Positions 26,766 through 35,249 are shown, counted from the stretch's first letter. The stretch is 64,000 nucleotides of DNA from Pseudobutyrivibrio sp. OR37 (GCF_900113655.1 NZ_FOQF01000008.1:56823-120822); one strand, 5' to 3'. Notes: generated by a model not told the origin, from the sequence alone. Program-made: numbers and translations.

Positions 26766-26794
26766 TTGACGGAATGGTACGAACGTGGTATTTT
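26766..26794 (+). promoter_or_regulatory. Promoter of the TPP riboswitch-thiT transcript
   Basis: TTGACG (-35) and TATTTT (-10) are 17 bases apart on the plus strand, about 20 bases before the aptamer. Confidence 0.75.
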
Positions 26795-26815
26795 TAACTA
26801 GAAATAAATAACGAT

Positions 26816-26930
26816 GCTAGGGGCGCGTATGCTGAGAGGTGATTTCACCGACCCTTATTACTTGAACTGGATAATACCAGCGTAAGGAAGCTTTTACAAT
26901 CTCCTAGCTTTTTATGTATGAAGGGAGATT
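26816..26930 (+). ncRNA. TPP riboswitch with expression platform
   Basis: The Thi-box core is clear: GGGGCGCGTATGCTGAGAGG, then ACCCTTATTACTTGAACTGG, then ATAATACCAGCGTAAGGAAG. Downstream, CTCCTAGC (26901-26908) can pair either with GCTAGGGG at the 5' end of the aptamer (26816-26823) or, through AATCTCC (26898-26904), with GGAGATT (26924-26930). The second pairing covers the thiT ribosome-binding site and is followed by a U run, so it may block initiation or terminate. The exclusive pairings fit an OFF switch for thiT. Confidence 0.95.
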
Positions 26931-26937
26931 TTTTATT

Positions 26938-27504
26938 ATGATTAATCACATTTCAAACTCTAACGCAAAGGTAAACTTTAACGCTAAGAAGCTGGCCTTT
27001 TGCGCTATGTCTATTGCACTTGCTTTTGTTCTTTCAAACATCAAGGTGTTCAAATTCCCAACAGGTGGTTCAATTACCTTGCTTTCAATGCTAGTTGCTT
27101 GCCTCCCAGGATTTTGGTTTGGCCCAGTTATAGGAATCATCACAGGTGTTGCTTATGGATTGTTAAACCTTATCGTTGATCCATATATTCTTTTCCCAGC
27201 ACAGGTTATTGTTGATTACATCCTCGCTTTTGGTGCTCTTGGTTTATCTGGATTTTTCAAGAATGCAAAGCACGGTCTAATCAAAGGATATATTGCAGCT
27301 GTTTTAGGCCGCTACGTATTTGCGGTAATTTCTGGTTGGATTTTCTTTGGCGAATGGGCTTGGGAAGGTTGGAATCCTTTCGCATACTCACTTGCTTACA
27401 ATGCAATCTACATCTTTGCAGAAGCTGCAGTGACTATCGTGATATTGTTTCTTCCACCTGTGAAACAGGTTATGAATAAGCTTAAAGATATGGCTAATGA
27501 ATAA
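26938..27504 (+). CDS. thiT: ECF transporter S component for thiamine, ThiT
   Basis: The 188-residue protein has about six hydrophobic segments and the ThiT-type C-terminal pattern GWNPFAYSLAYNAIYIFAE, where family members bind thiamine. It needs the shared ECF energising module, not present here. The preceding TPP riboswitch supports thiamine. The ATG at 26938 follows AAGGGAG; an in-frame ATG at 26914 lies within the riboswitch expression platform and is rejected. Transcription ends at a palindromic repeat about 15 bases downstream. Confidence 0.93.
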   Translation: MINHISNSNAKVNFNAKKLAFCAMSIALAFVLSNIKVFKFPTGGSITLLSMLVACLPGFWFGPVIGIITGVAYGLLNLIVDPYILFPAQVIVDYILAFGALGLSGFFKNAKHGLIKGYIAAVLGRYVFAVISGWIFFGEWAWEGWNPFAYSLAYNAIYIFAEAAVTIVILFLPPVKQVMNKLKDMANE

Positions 27505-27518
27505 ATAATATTGGGGCT

Positions 27519-27576
27519 ACCCTCATCCGTCACCTACGGTGACACCTTCTCCCTATCAAGGGAGAAGGCTTTTTTA
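27519..27576 (+). repeat. Two-hairpin palindromic repeat, unit B, acting as thiT terminator
   Basis: The plus strand reads CCCTCATCCG, hairpin TCACC-TAC-GGTGA, then CCTTCTCCC-TATCA-GGGAGAAGG with U-rich sequence after it. It lies between convergent thiT and the DUF1934 gene, directly after thiT, and has terminator form on the plus strand. Confidence 0.85.
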
Positions 27577-27981
27577 GATTGTTACAGTGATTTCCATTAA
27601 TGTCTGAATGGCATCACCTGTGGCAATATCGTAATCAAGCATGATTTCGATGGTATCCTTTTTATCGTGGACGGAAAGACCTCTGGTGAAAACTGGCACC
27701 ATCATATTTCCTATAGGTGTCTGGTACATGTTTTCTGTTTTTTTGCCAGGGACGAATTCAAGCTTTGACTTCATGGCTCCCTGCTGACTGAGGGTCATTT
27801 TGCCAGCGCCATAGCTGAGTAGGCAATCTATATCTCCATCCTCTGTGTGACGCTTGTAGGATAAATATTTCTTATCCCCTCTATCAAGATAGGTTCCCTG
27901 GTATACCTCTTCGGTAACTTCCCTTTCGTTTCCCATCTTCTGTCTGCTGACAACTTTTACTTCACATTTAATTCCTGTCAT
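27574..27981 (-). CDS. DUF1934 (YwiB-like) beta-barrel protein
   Basis: The 135-residue protein matches the length and beta-rich pattern of DUF1934, a small cytoplasmic lipocalin-like family of unknown function. It shows the conserved late segment KTENMYQTPIGNMMVPVFT and the LDYDIATGD strand. The ATG at 27981 begins 4 bases after the GntR stop; a longer frame starting at 28020 inside gntR has no support. It is the last gene of the ispE-gntR-DUF1934 operon. Confidence 0.85.
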   Translation of the reverse strand: MTGIKCEVKVVSRQKMGNEREVTEEVYQGTYLDRGDKKYLSYKRHTEDGDIDCLLSYGAGKMTLSQQGAMKSKLEFVPGKKTENMYQTPIGNMMVPVFTRGLSVHDKKDTIEIMLDYDIATGDAIQTLMEITVTI

Positions 27982-27985
27982 TATA

Positions 27986-28660
27986 TTACTTCTGCTCTCT
28001 AATAACCTCTCGCACTGCATTTATCTGGTTGGTTAAATGTATGTGCATAATATCCTTAAGAAACTCTACATCTCTTCTATCAAAGCCCTCGATTATCTGC
28101 TTGTGCTCTGATATAAGCTGCGCATAAACTGTTGGATTTTTAACATATTCGTAACGGTAGCGATACATCTGCTCTCTTGCTGAATTAATGATGTTTTCAA
28201 GCTTTGGGTTGGCTGCTGCTGCATAAATCACATCATGGAAGGCCTCATCAGTCTCCACTATCTTTCTCACATCTTCTGTTCTTGTGGCATCTTCAAAAGC
28301 TTTCATCGCTTCCTTCAGCTCCACAAACTGAGCATCTGTCATGCGGTTGCAAGCGCAAACCACAGCAAGGGCATCTAAGGCATCTCTTACCTCTAATACG
28401 TCCTGCAAATCCTTTTCTGTCATTTTGGCCACCTGTGCGCCCTTACGAGGAATAGTAACTGCCAATCCCTCATGCTCAAGCATTCTGATAGCCTCTCTGA
28501 TAGGTGTGCGACTAACCCCCAATTTAGTAGCAAGATGCATTTCCATTAGTCTTTCACCTGGCTTCAATTCCCCCTTTAAGATAGCCTCACGAAGGGTGTT
28601 AAACACCACGTCGCGAAGTGGTAGATAATCATCCATTTGTAGTGTAAGGTTTTCAGTCAT
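27986..28660 (-). CDS. GntR-family regulator with FCD domain (ispE-linked)
   Basis: The protein has 224 residues. The winged helix at about 10-75 shows LKPGERLMEMHLATKLGVSRTPIREAIRMLE, and the FCD domain at about 90-215 includes DEAFHDVIYAAAANPKLE, the usual metal/ligand histidine region. It lies 24 bases downstream of ispE and 4 bases before DUF1934, and has no promoter of its own that I can see. No copy of the CTTGTATACAAG palindrome lies nearby, so it is distinct from the sugar-linked GntR. Targets are unknown. Confidence 0.92.
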   Translation of the reverse strand: MTENLTLQMDDYLPLRDVVFNTLREAILKGELKPGERLMEMHLATKLGVSRTPIREAIRMLEHEGLAVTIPRKGAQVAKMTEKDLQDVLEVRDALDALAVVCACNRMTDAQFVELKEAMKAFEDATRTEDVRKIVETDEAFHDVIYAAAANPKLENIINSAREQMYRYRYEYVKNPTVYAQLISEHKQIIEGFDRRDVEFLKDIMHIHLTNQINAVREVIREQK

Positions 28661-28684
28661 TGATTATATGTCTCCTTCTCGTAG

Positions 28685-29560
28685 TTAATTCTTATTATTA
28701 AAAATAGTAGTAAGATATAGCTGCTTAACCATCCCCGTCTTAGTTAAAGCCTCCTTTGCAGATTTAGCTTTCTTATTATCATCAAAAAAGCCAAATACTG
28801 TAGGACCGCTACCACTCATCATGGCTCCTACTGCTCCATTTTCCATCATATTAGCTTTTATATCAGCTATGATTGGATGTAACGGAATTGTAACCTCCTC
28901 CAAAACATTTCCCATGTTGTTGCAAAGTGATTTAAGATCACCTGCTTTTATATCTGAAATCAATCCATCTATGTCAGGATGTTTTACTGTGTCAAAGCAA
29001 GCATCAAGTGACTGGTAAACCTGCTTTGTAGAAACTGAAATACCCGGCTTGGCAATTAGCACTGGGCATTTAATCATAGGTGGTAGTGGTGATAAAATTT
29101 CTCCAATACCTTCTGCAAGGGCTGTGCCTCGCATAATGCAATAAGGAACATCAGCGCCGATTTTAACGCCTCGCTCCATCATATCCTTTTTGCTAAGCTT
29201 AAGATTAAAAAGCTTATTAACTCCAAATAAAACTGCTGCTGCATCTGTAGAACCACCAGCCATGCCGGCTGCTACTGGGATATGCTTTTCCAAATCGATA
29301 TGCACACCCTCTTTAATTCCAAATTCCTTTATCAACAGCTCTGCCGCCTTAATACAAAGATTATCACTATCGACCGGCAAAAACTTAAGGTTAGTAGACA
29401 TTGTGATACTGCCATCAGCGGTCTTTTTGATGGTAAGCTTATCAAACAGATTAACTGTCTGCATAATCATTCTGACCTCATGGTAGCCATCGTCCCTAAT
29501 ACCTGTAACATCAAGCCCTATATTAATCTTGGCAAGGGCTTTAAGTGAAATACTATCCAT
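28685..29560 (-). CDS. ispE: 4-diphosphocytidyl-2-C-methyl-D-erythritol kinase
   Basis: The 291-residue GHMP kinase catalyses the ATP-dependent fourth step of the MEP isoprenoid pathway. Motif 1 is ALAKINIGLDV with catalytic K11, the ATP loop is PVAAGMAGGSTDAA (95-108), and GADVPYC carries the catalytic aspartate. The C-terminal motif is MMSGSGPTVFG. The ATG at 29560 follows TTGGAG; the longer frame to 29584 adds eight residues with no support. A strong promoter lies at 29613-29641. Confidence 0.96.
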   Translation of the reverse strand: MDSISLKALAKINIGLDVTGIRDDGYHEVRMIMQTVNLFDKLTIKKTADGSITMSTNLKFLPVDSDNLCIKAAELLIKEFGIKEGVHIDLEKHIPVAAGMAGGSTDAAAVLFGVNKLFNLKLSKKDMMERGVKIGADVPYCIMRGTALAEGIGEILSPLPPMIKCPVLIAKPGISVSTKQVYQSLDACFDTVKHPDIDGLISDIKAGDLKSLCNNMGNVLEEVTIPLHPIIADIKANMMENGAVGAMMSGSGPTVFGFFDDNKKAKSAKEALTKTGMVKQLYLTTIFNNKN

Positions 29561-29612
29561 ATCTAACTCCAATGCATTGTACATGTTTGTACTTTGTATT
29601 CAATCTTTATAA

Positions 29613-29641
29613 ATTTTAACAAAGAACACACACATTGGCAA
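29613..29641 (-). promoter_or_regulatory. Promoter of the ispE-gntR-DUF1934 operon
   Basis: TTGCCA (-35) and TAAAAT (-10) are separated by 17 bases on the minus strand, leaving a leader of about 45 bases. Confidence 0.75.
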
Positions 29642-29769
29642 GGATTATGTATTAAAATAAATACAATCTAACAGTTATTTTTTATCAATAAGATTCCGAT
29701 AAAAAGAATAGGAAAAGGATTTCCGTCTGGTTTTGTTGTATTAAGCCGATGTAACAAGGAGGTTAGTCT

Positions 29770-30516
29770 ATGGAATTAAGCACACTCTCTAGCGTTTCTT
29801 CTAATATAGCTGGAACCTATACGAAGACTACTAATGCCGATGGTTCGGTTACAGAGTCATTAGAATTTAACGCTTCTAAAGAAGAAATCAAGGCTTCGAA
29901 GTTTTCTGATGAGGCTGCTGTTTACGAAAAATCATCAGATGGCAAAGCTCTCACTACAGATAATTACAAAAAGGGCGACCGCACTGCTTTAATCCAGCAG
30001 TTGAAGGCTGATCAGGAGAAGATGATTAATAATCTTCTTGATATTGTTATGAAAACAATTAATGGTCAGGGCAGCGCTTTCGCTATTGCAACTCAGGATG
30101 ATATGTGGAAATTCTTGGCAGAAGGCAAGTTTAATGCTGATCCTGAAACTATTGCAAAGGCACAGGAAGACATTTCTGAGGATGGTTATTGGGGCGTAAA
30201 CAAGACCTCTGATAGAATTGTTGATTTTGCTATAGCTCTTTCTGGGGGCGATACATCAAAAGCTGATATGCTTCTTGATGCATTCAAAAAGGGCTATGAA
30301 AAGGCTACAGGAACCTGGGGCAAGGAATTACCTGATATTTCGAAAAAGACTTATGACGCAGTAGAAGATAAATTTGAGCAGTGGAAAAATGGAACCTACA
30401 AGCCAGAGAACAACAACAGCTCTGTAGGCAGTGGCTTCAGCATTCCTGCCGGCACAAATCTAACCTATATGGAAAACATTTCCACTGTAAGCTCATCAAC
30501 AAGAATTGAGACCTAA
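29770..30516 (+). CDS. Conserved Lachnospiraceae protein of unknown function
   Basis: The protein has 248 residues and no signal peptide, membrane segment or cysteine. The N-terminus is Ser/Thr-rich (ELSTLSSVSSNIAGTYT). A helical core at about 70-215 contains DDMWKFLAEGKFNADPETIAKAQ, EDGYWGVNKTSDRIVDFA and TGTWGKELPDISKKTYDAV. The tail is Asn/Ser-rich. I recall related proteins in motile Clostridia but know no function. AAGGAGG lies in front of the ATG. The upstream region contains CCGATAAA and GCCGATGT, which resemble sigma-D -10 boxes, but no matching -35 was found. A strong hairpin follows. Confidence 0.75.
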   Translation: MELSTLSSVSSNIAGTYTKTTNADGSVTESLEFNASKEEIKASKFSDEAAVYEKSSDGKALTTDNYKKGDRTALIQQLKADQEKMINNLLDIVMKTINGQGSAFAIATQDDMWKFLAEGKFNADPETIAKAQEDISEDGYWGVNKTSDRIVDFAIALSGGDTSKADMLLDAFKKGYEKATGTWGKELPDISKKTYDAVEDKFEQWKNGTYKPENNNSSVGSGFSIPAGTNLTYMENISTVSSSTRIET

Positions 30517-30533
30517 ATATCCTGATAATCAAT

Positions 30534-30566
30534 TAGCGGCTAGCCAGAATTTCCTGGCTAGCCGCT
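30534..30566 (+). terminator. Terminator-like hairpin after the unknown protein gene
   Basis: A perfect 13-base-pair stem (AGCGGCTAGCCAG / CTGGCTAGCCGCT) with a 6-base loop lies 18 bases after the stop. The following U run is short (TTTGTT). Confidence 0.8.
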
Positions 30567-30576
30567 TTGTTACTAT

Positions 30577-31085
30577 CTAGTGCATTTTATGTAGTCTGCC
30601 TTGTATAGGCATCAATAGTAAGGCTAAAAGCACTCCGTAGAGAAGTGATAGCACTGCTACTGCAAGATTAGGGCCAAGGACTTCATAATCCTCGCGAAAT
30701 ACTATGGCAAATACAGTGACAAAGCCTATTATGCTAGAAATGACTCCACCAAGGATTGCTGCCTTCTCGGCAAATTTAATATTTCTATTTTCCTATCCTT
30801 TTTGTTGTTCTGAATATCCTGTACTAAATCAACCATAAGCTTCTCCGCCTTTCCACTATAGGTATCTGCGTTCAGGCGCTCACCAGATAACAGTTCATTT
30901 ATATTAATATCAAGGGCCTTGCATAGTTCTGGCATGATGCTAGTGTCCGGCAAGCCTTTTCCTGTCTCCCATCTGGATACAGCTTTGTCGCTCACTCCCA
31001 CAAGCTCTGCCAGCTGTTTTTGTGTAAGACCTTTTTCTTTGCGCATATCTGATATGAATGAACCGATTTTGATTAAGTCTAACAT
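30577..31085 (-). pseudogene. XRE-family regulator with C-terminal membrane segments, frameshifted
   Basis: An ATG at 31085 opens a 118-residue frame with a clear XRE helix-turn-helix (KEKGLTQKQLAELVGVSDKAVSRWE). After KLMVDLVQDIQNNKK the frame leaves the family pattern and stops at 30729. In the -1 frame the sequence continues NRNIKFAEKAAILGG, two membrane segments (IISSI..., LLYGVLLALLLM) and stops at 30577. Restoring one A in the AAAA run at 30788-30791 joins both parts into a protein of about 169 residues, typical of XRE regulators with a membrane tail. It may be a true mutation, a sequencing error or slippage; an HTH-only product could still bind DNA. Confidence 0.75.
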
Positions 31086-31217
31086 GGTGACCTCCTGTCG
31101 CTACAATTGTTACACCTTTAGGGTACAAGATGCAGGATGATTTAGAAACCTATGAATAGTAGAGTTGTTGGTAATTTAGGCTAGAATTTAGTTCTAGGAT
31201 GAATAGAATTGGAGGAA

Positions 31218-31266
31218 ACCCTCATCCGTCACCTACGGTGACACCTTCTCCCAGAGGGAGAAGGCT
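31218..31266 (+). repeat. Two-hairpin palindromic repeat, unit C1
   Basis: The plus strand carries CCCTCATCCG, TCACC-TAC-GGTGA, then CCTTCTCCC/GGGAGAAGG followed by CTTTTG. It lies between the hydrolase stop and the XRE gene. Confidence 0.85.
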
Positions 31267-31279
31267 TTTGTTTCTTCCA

Positions 31280-31326
31280 GGACTCTGTGACTCCACTGGA
31301 GCCTAGCACCCCAGAGGGGGAAGGCT
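31280..31326 (+). repeat. Two-hairpin palindromic repeat, unit C2 (degenerate)
   Basis: This is a decayed copy in the same orientation as C1. The first hairpin survives with a different sequence (CTCC-ACT-GGAG) and the second keeps only its 3' arm (GAGGGGGAAGGC). It ends against the hydrolase stop codon. Confidence 0.6.
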
Positions 31327-32325
31327 TTAGTTTTCTTCCCAGAATTCTACGGCGCGGCCTAGCCAGCCTTCGGCTTTGGTGTGGAGGCCGAGGCCGATGC
31401 CGTGTGGGACGCCGAAATATTTTTCATAAACGTGCTTTACGCCGTGCTCAGTAAGGGCTGCGTCAAAAACATCTGCGTGGCGGCTGGCTGGGACTAATAC
31501 ATCCCAAGAGCCTGAATACATAAATGTAGGTGGATAATCATCACCGATGTATTTTTGAACATCTAACATCTGACGGCCTTTTCTAATGTGACGTAAGCCG
31601 AACATATAAAAGCTTCCTCTGTTGCTAAGCCATATTCCAAGTAAACCAATCCAAATATTCCAATATGGATGATGTAGCCAGTCGTTAACACATGTCCAAG
31701 GATAGCCTAGGATGATAGCTGCTGGCTTTGGAAGCTGGTAATCTAAATAGCCGTATTTATGGCTGGCAAAAACGCCTGCAAGATTGCCACCTGCTGAAAA
31801 TCCCATAAGGGCATAGCCATCCATCTCCACATTGAATTTATCAAGATTATCATTTATTAATCTAAGAGCTGTACCTAAATCCTCCATTGGTGAGAATGGC
31901 TCACAGTCTCTTCCTGCACTGTACTCTAATACAAATGCATTGATTCCCATTTTGTTAAGAGCTGCTGCAACAGGGTAGCCCTCCTGCTTGGTGCAAAGAT
32001 GTGCGTAGCCACCGCCTGGCAGAATCATAACGAATCGCTTGCGCTTTGGATTATCTGCTGGAAAATACATAAGCTTAACATCGCGCTTATGCTTATCCTC
32101 TGCCATTTCTCCCATGGAATAGACAGGCATTTGCAAAAATCGTCCTTTATATTGAAGATACTTTACTCTAGCTCTTCCTGTCTTTACATCATTAGATTTA
32201 TGCTCTATATAGTACATTCTGGCTATTGAATATATTGTAAATACAAAAGTGAGAATAAGATATGCGATTAGTAGCGTCCTTACTGTTTCGCCAAAGCCGT
32301 TTGCAAATAAGTATATATTTTTCAT
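31327..32325 (-). CDS. Membrane-anchored alpha/beta hydrolase (esterase)
   Basis: The 332-residue protein starts with a hydrophobic helix (about 17-37) that should anchor it to the membrane. The hydrolase domain has the HGG-like oxyanion motif PGGGYAHL (103-110), the nucleophile S177 in MGFSAGGNLAG, an aspartate in SGSWDVLVP and the histidine in GVPHGIGLG. It resembles the BD-FAE/esterase-lipase family that includes acetyl-xylan-type esterases. The substrate is unknown. It is flanked on both sides by palindromic repeats and appears to be a single-gene unit. Confidence 0.82.
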   Translation of the reverse strand: MKNIYLFANGFGETVRTLLIAYLILTFVFTIYSIARMYYIEHKSNDVKTGRARVKYLQYKGRFLQMPVYSMGEMAEDKHKRDVKLMYFPADNPKRKRFVMILPGGGYAHLCTKQEGYPVAAALNKMGINAFVLEYSAGRDCEPFSPMEDLGTALRLINDNLDKFNVEMDGYALMGFSAGGNLAGVFASHKYGYLDYQLPKPAAIILGYPWTCVNDWLHHPYWNIWIGLLGIWLSNRGSFYMFGLRHIRKGRQMLDVQKYIGDDYPPTFMYSGSWDVLVPASRHADVFDAALTEHGVKHVYEKYFGVPHGIGLGLHTKAEGWLGRAVEFWEEN

Positions 32326-32371
32326 GGTATTCTCCTAAGTAAAGCCTGATATATTTAAATATGTTAGTATA

Positions 32372-32422
32372 ACCCTCATCAGTCACCTGCGGTGACAGCT
32401 TCCCCCTAAAAAAGGGGGAAGC
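32372..32422 (+). repeat. Two-hairpin palindromic repeat, unit D
   Basis: The plus strand reads CCCTCATCAG, TCACC-TGC-GGTGA, then GCTTCCCCC/GGGGGAAGC. It lies between the hydrolase start and the terminator of the oxidoreductase gene. Confidence 0.85.
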
Positions 32423-32425
32423 CTA

Positions 32426-32453
32426 AAAAAGGTGCTACCGAAGTAGCACCTTT
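32426..32453 (-). terminator. Intrinsic terminator after the FeS oxidoreductase gene
   Basis: AAAGGTGCTAC-TTCG-GTAGCACCTTT on the minus strand forms an 11-base-pair stem capped by a UUCG tetraloop and followed by UUU. It closes the hypB-oxidoreductase operon. Confidence 0.93.
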
Positions 32454-32465
32454 ATTATAACATTT

Positions 32466-35249
32466 TTATCTATGCTTGAAAGCAACTTTGATGCGCTGCT
32501 TTAATCCGTTTGGAAGTACGTACTTAAGCTTGTCCTCAGATGGAGTCATCTTAGAGCACTCTGGATGCTCGCGGTAAAGCTTGATTGCGTCGAATTCGCA
32601 CTTGGTTGTACATACACCACAACCGATACACTTATTCTCATCAACAACTGAAGCACCACACTTAAGACATCTAGCTGTCTCAACCTTAATCTGCTCCTCT
32701 GTAAGCTCTACTGTCTTGTCGCGGAATGTAAGCTCTCCGTCAACTGTTGTCTTAGAAACACCAGGAATCTGACGTGGGCTGTGATCGTAATCACCAATCT
32801 TAAGGTTTTCCTTATCAAGCTCGATGAAGTCACGGCGGTTACGTCCGATTGTAAGTGAGCTGTGGGGCTGTACGAAACGGTGGATAGAGATAGCGCCCTC
32901 ACGACCTGCTGCGATAGCATCGATAGCAAAACGTGGACCTGTGTACATATCACCACCAACGAAGATGTCTGGCTCGTCTGTCTGGTATGTAAGAGCATCA
33001 GCCTTAGGGCCTCTGTCGATAACAACCTTAGAACCCTTGAAGAGGTCTCCGTATACGCTACGCTGTCCTACTGAGAAGATAACGTGCTTACACTCTACAG
33101 TGATTGTGTCGTTCTCATCATACTGTGGGTTGAATCTGCCTGTTTCGTCCTTAACACGTGTACACTTCTTAAGAACGATACCCTTTACAGCACCTGCCTC
33201 ATCAACAAGAACTTCCTTAGGACCCCAACCGCAGTTAAGCTCAACGCCTTCAGCCTCTACGATTTCGATTTCCTCTGGAGAAGCTGGCATGATGTCTCTA
33301 GATTCAAGACAGAACATAGAAACCTTTTCATTACCAACACGTCTTGCAGAACGAGCAACGTCGATAGCAACGTTACCACCACCGATAACAACAAGGTCAC
33401 CCTTGATATCGTAAGCTTCGTTCTCTGAGCACTGGTGAAGGAAATCAACAGCTGTTGCTGTACCGATAGCCTTGTCACCTGGTACGTTTGGAAGGTTACC
33501 ACCCTGACAACCAATAGCTACGTAGAATGCCTTGTAGCCCTGGCTACGTAATTCATCAAGAGTGATGTCCTTACCAACCTCAACGCCACACTTAATCTCA
33601 ACACCAAGCTCCTTGATAATTTCGATTTCAGCGTCGATAACGTTGTTCTCAAGTACGAATGAAGGAATACCATAACGAAGCATTCCACCTGGATGATTGC
33701 TCTTTTCGAAGATAGTAGGCTTGTAACCCTTAAGTGCTAAGTAGTAAGCACATGAAAGACCTGCAGGACCTGCACCAACGATAGCAACCTTTTCTGTAAA
33801 TTCACCCTTCTGTGAAGGAACAATCTTCTTAGGGATGTAACGTGTCTCAGCCTTGAGATCCATCTCTGCTAAGAAACGCTTAACTTCATCAATTGCGATA
33901 GCCTCATCAACTGTACCTCTTGTACAAGCAGCCTCACAACGTCTGTTACATACACGACCGCAGATAGCTGGAAGTGGATTGTCCTGCTTGATAAGAGCAA
34001 GAGCTTCCTTGTAACGGCCCTGAGCTGCCATACGAAGGTAACCCTGGATAGCGATGTGTGCAGGACAAGCTGTCTTACATGGAGCTGTACCTGTGTCGTA
34101 GCAGTTGATTCTGTTTGTGTCACGATAGTTATCGTTCCACTCGTCTGTAGACCACTTACGCTCTGTAGGAAGTACCTGCTTTGGATACTCAACCTGCTTA
34201 CCATCAGCTGTGCAAAGCTTCTGACCAAGCTTAACAGCACCTGCTGGACAGTTCTCAACACACTTACCACAAGCAACACAGTCCTCAGCTGTAACATGTG
34301 CTACATAAGCTGAACGTGACATGTTAGGAGTGTTGAAAAGCTGTGATGTTCTGAGCGCATAACATACATTTACATTACAGTTACAGATAGCGAAGATTTT
34401 GTTCTCGCCATCGATATTTGTGATCTGGTGAACAAAGCCGTTGTCCTCAGCCTGCTTGAAAATCTCAAGAGCCTCTTCGCGAGTGATGTAAACACCACCC
34501 TTGTTTGTTTCAACAACGTAGTCTGCCATATCACCAACTGCGATACACCATCCTTCTGGGTCATCAGCGCAGCCTTCGTCATATGTCTTTCTAGAAAGAC
34601 GGCATGAACAAGGTGACTTAGCATACTTTCCTTCGTATTTATCGAGCCAGTAAGAAATCTTCTCAAGTCCGATTGCTTCCTGCTCCATTGAAATAGCATC
34701 CTCTACAGGAATAACGTGCATACCGATACCAGCGCCTCCTGGTGGTACCATGTGTGTAAGTCCCTCAAGTGGAAGACGGCTCATACGCTCAAAGAAACGT
34801 CCCATTTCAGGATGCTCGTTAAGAAAATCCTGATTCATGTTAGAGAACTCTGCAGAACCTGGTACGAACATAGGAAGTACCCACTGCTTCTCGTGAGCTT
34901 CGTTTTCGTAGTTCCACTCTAAAAGACCTGTCCAGCTAGCCTTCTCAAGACGCTCTGTTAATGTCTTCTCATCAAGACCTGTGATGTCAAGAAGCTGCTT
35001 GAAAGTCTTTGGCTTTCTGATGCCACCCATAGAAAGTGCAAGCTCTGCAATTTCCTTTGTAGGTGCAAGATTAGCAACTGCCCAATATTCTGGATCATAC
35101 TTTGTAATCTTCTGAAGGCCAAGCTTAATCTTAGCTCTATCAGTAATAACCTTACCAAGCTGAAGGATTTCTGGACGTAAGTCCTCATCCTTTAAATCGT
35201 TTACCCAATCAGGGTAGAAATCGCCCAAATTATCTGGTCCAATTCCCAT
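32466..35249 (-). CDS. Multidomain FeS/FAD NAD(P)-binding oxidoreductase (GltD-like)
   Basis: The 927-residue cytoplasmic protein has an N-terminal region (1-310) with SPCSCRLSRKTYDEGC (212-227) and CNCNVNVC (289-296) cysteine clusters. A ferredoxin motif CVACGKCVENCP follows (324-335), then a GltD-type FeS domain (383-460, CKTACP and CGRVCNRRCEAAC), an FAD dinucleotide fold (VAIVGAGPAG, 488-497), an NAD(P) fold (VVIGGGNVAID) and a C-terminal ferredoxin (CIGCGVCTTKCEF). Such chains move electrons between NAD(P)H and ferredoxin-like carriers; the partner is unknown. It lies 54 bases after hypB. AAGGAGG precedes the ATG at 35249. Confidence 0.88.
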   Translation of the reverse strand: MGIGPDNLGDFYPDWVNDLKDEDLRPEILQLGKVITDRAKIKLGLQKITKYDPEYWAVANLAPTKEIAELALSMGGIRKPKTFKQLLDITGLDEKTLTERLEKASWTGLLEWNYENEAHEKQWVLPMFVPGSAEFSNMNQDFLNEHPEMGRFFERMSRLPLEGLTHMVPPGGAGIGMHVIPVEDAISMEQEAIGLEKISYWLDKYEGKYAKSPCSCRLSRKTYDEGCADDPEGWCIAVGDMADYVVETNKGGVYITREEALEIFKQAEDNGFVHQITNIDGENKIFAICNCNVNVCYALRTSQLFNTPNMSRSAYVAHVTAEDCVACGKCVENCPAGAVKLGQKLCTADGKQVEYPKQVLPTERKWSTDEWNDNYRDTNRINCYDTGTAPCKTACPAHIAIQGYLRMAAQGRYKEALALIKQDNPLPAICGRVCNRRCEAACTRGTVDEAIAIDEVKRFLAEMDLKAETRYIPKKIVPSQKGEFTEKVAIVGAGPAGLSCAYYLALKGYKPTIFEKSNHPGGMLRYGIPSFVLENNVIDAEIEIIKELGVEIKCGVEVGKDITLDELRSQGYKAFYVAIGCQGGNLPNVPGDKAIGTATAVDFLHQCSENEAYDIKGDLVVIGGGNVAIDVARSARRVGNEKVSMFCLESRDIMPASPEEIEIVEAEGVELNCGWGPKEVLVDEAGAVKGIVLKKCTRVKDETGRFNPQYDENDTITVECKHVIFSVGQRSVYGDLFKGSKVVIDRGPKADALTYQTDEPDIFVGGDMYTGPRFAIDAIAAGREGAISIHRFVQPHSSLTIGRNRRDFIELDKENLKIGDYDHSPRQIPGVSKTTVDGELTFRDKTVELTEEQIKVETARCLKCGASVVDENKCIGCGVCTTKCEFDAIKLYREHPECSKMTPSEDKLKYVLPNGLKQRIKVAFKHR

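Noticed and set aside
26704..26766. N-terminal extension of HflX from an ATG at 26766
   Set aside because: It would overlap the divergent thiT -35 box, has no ribosome-binding site, and adds residues not seen in the family.
32824..33414. Plus-strand open frame of 196 codons inside the FeS oxidoreductase gene
   Set aside because: It is antisense to a strongly supported multidomain enzyme, has low-complexity Ser/Thr/Arg composition and no ribosome-binding site.
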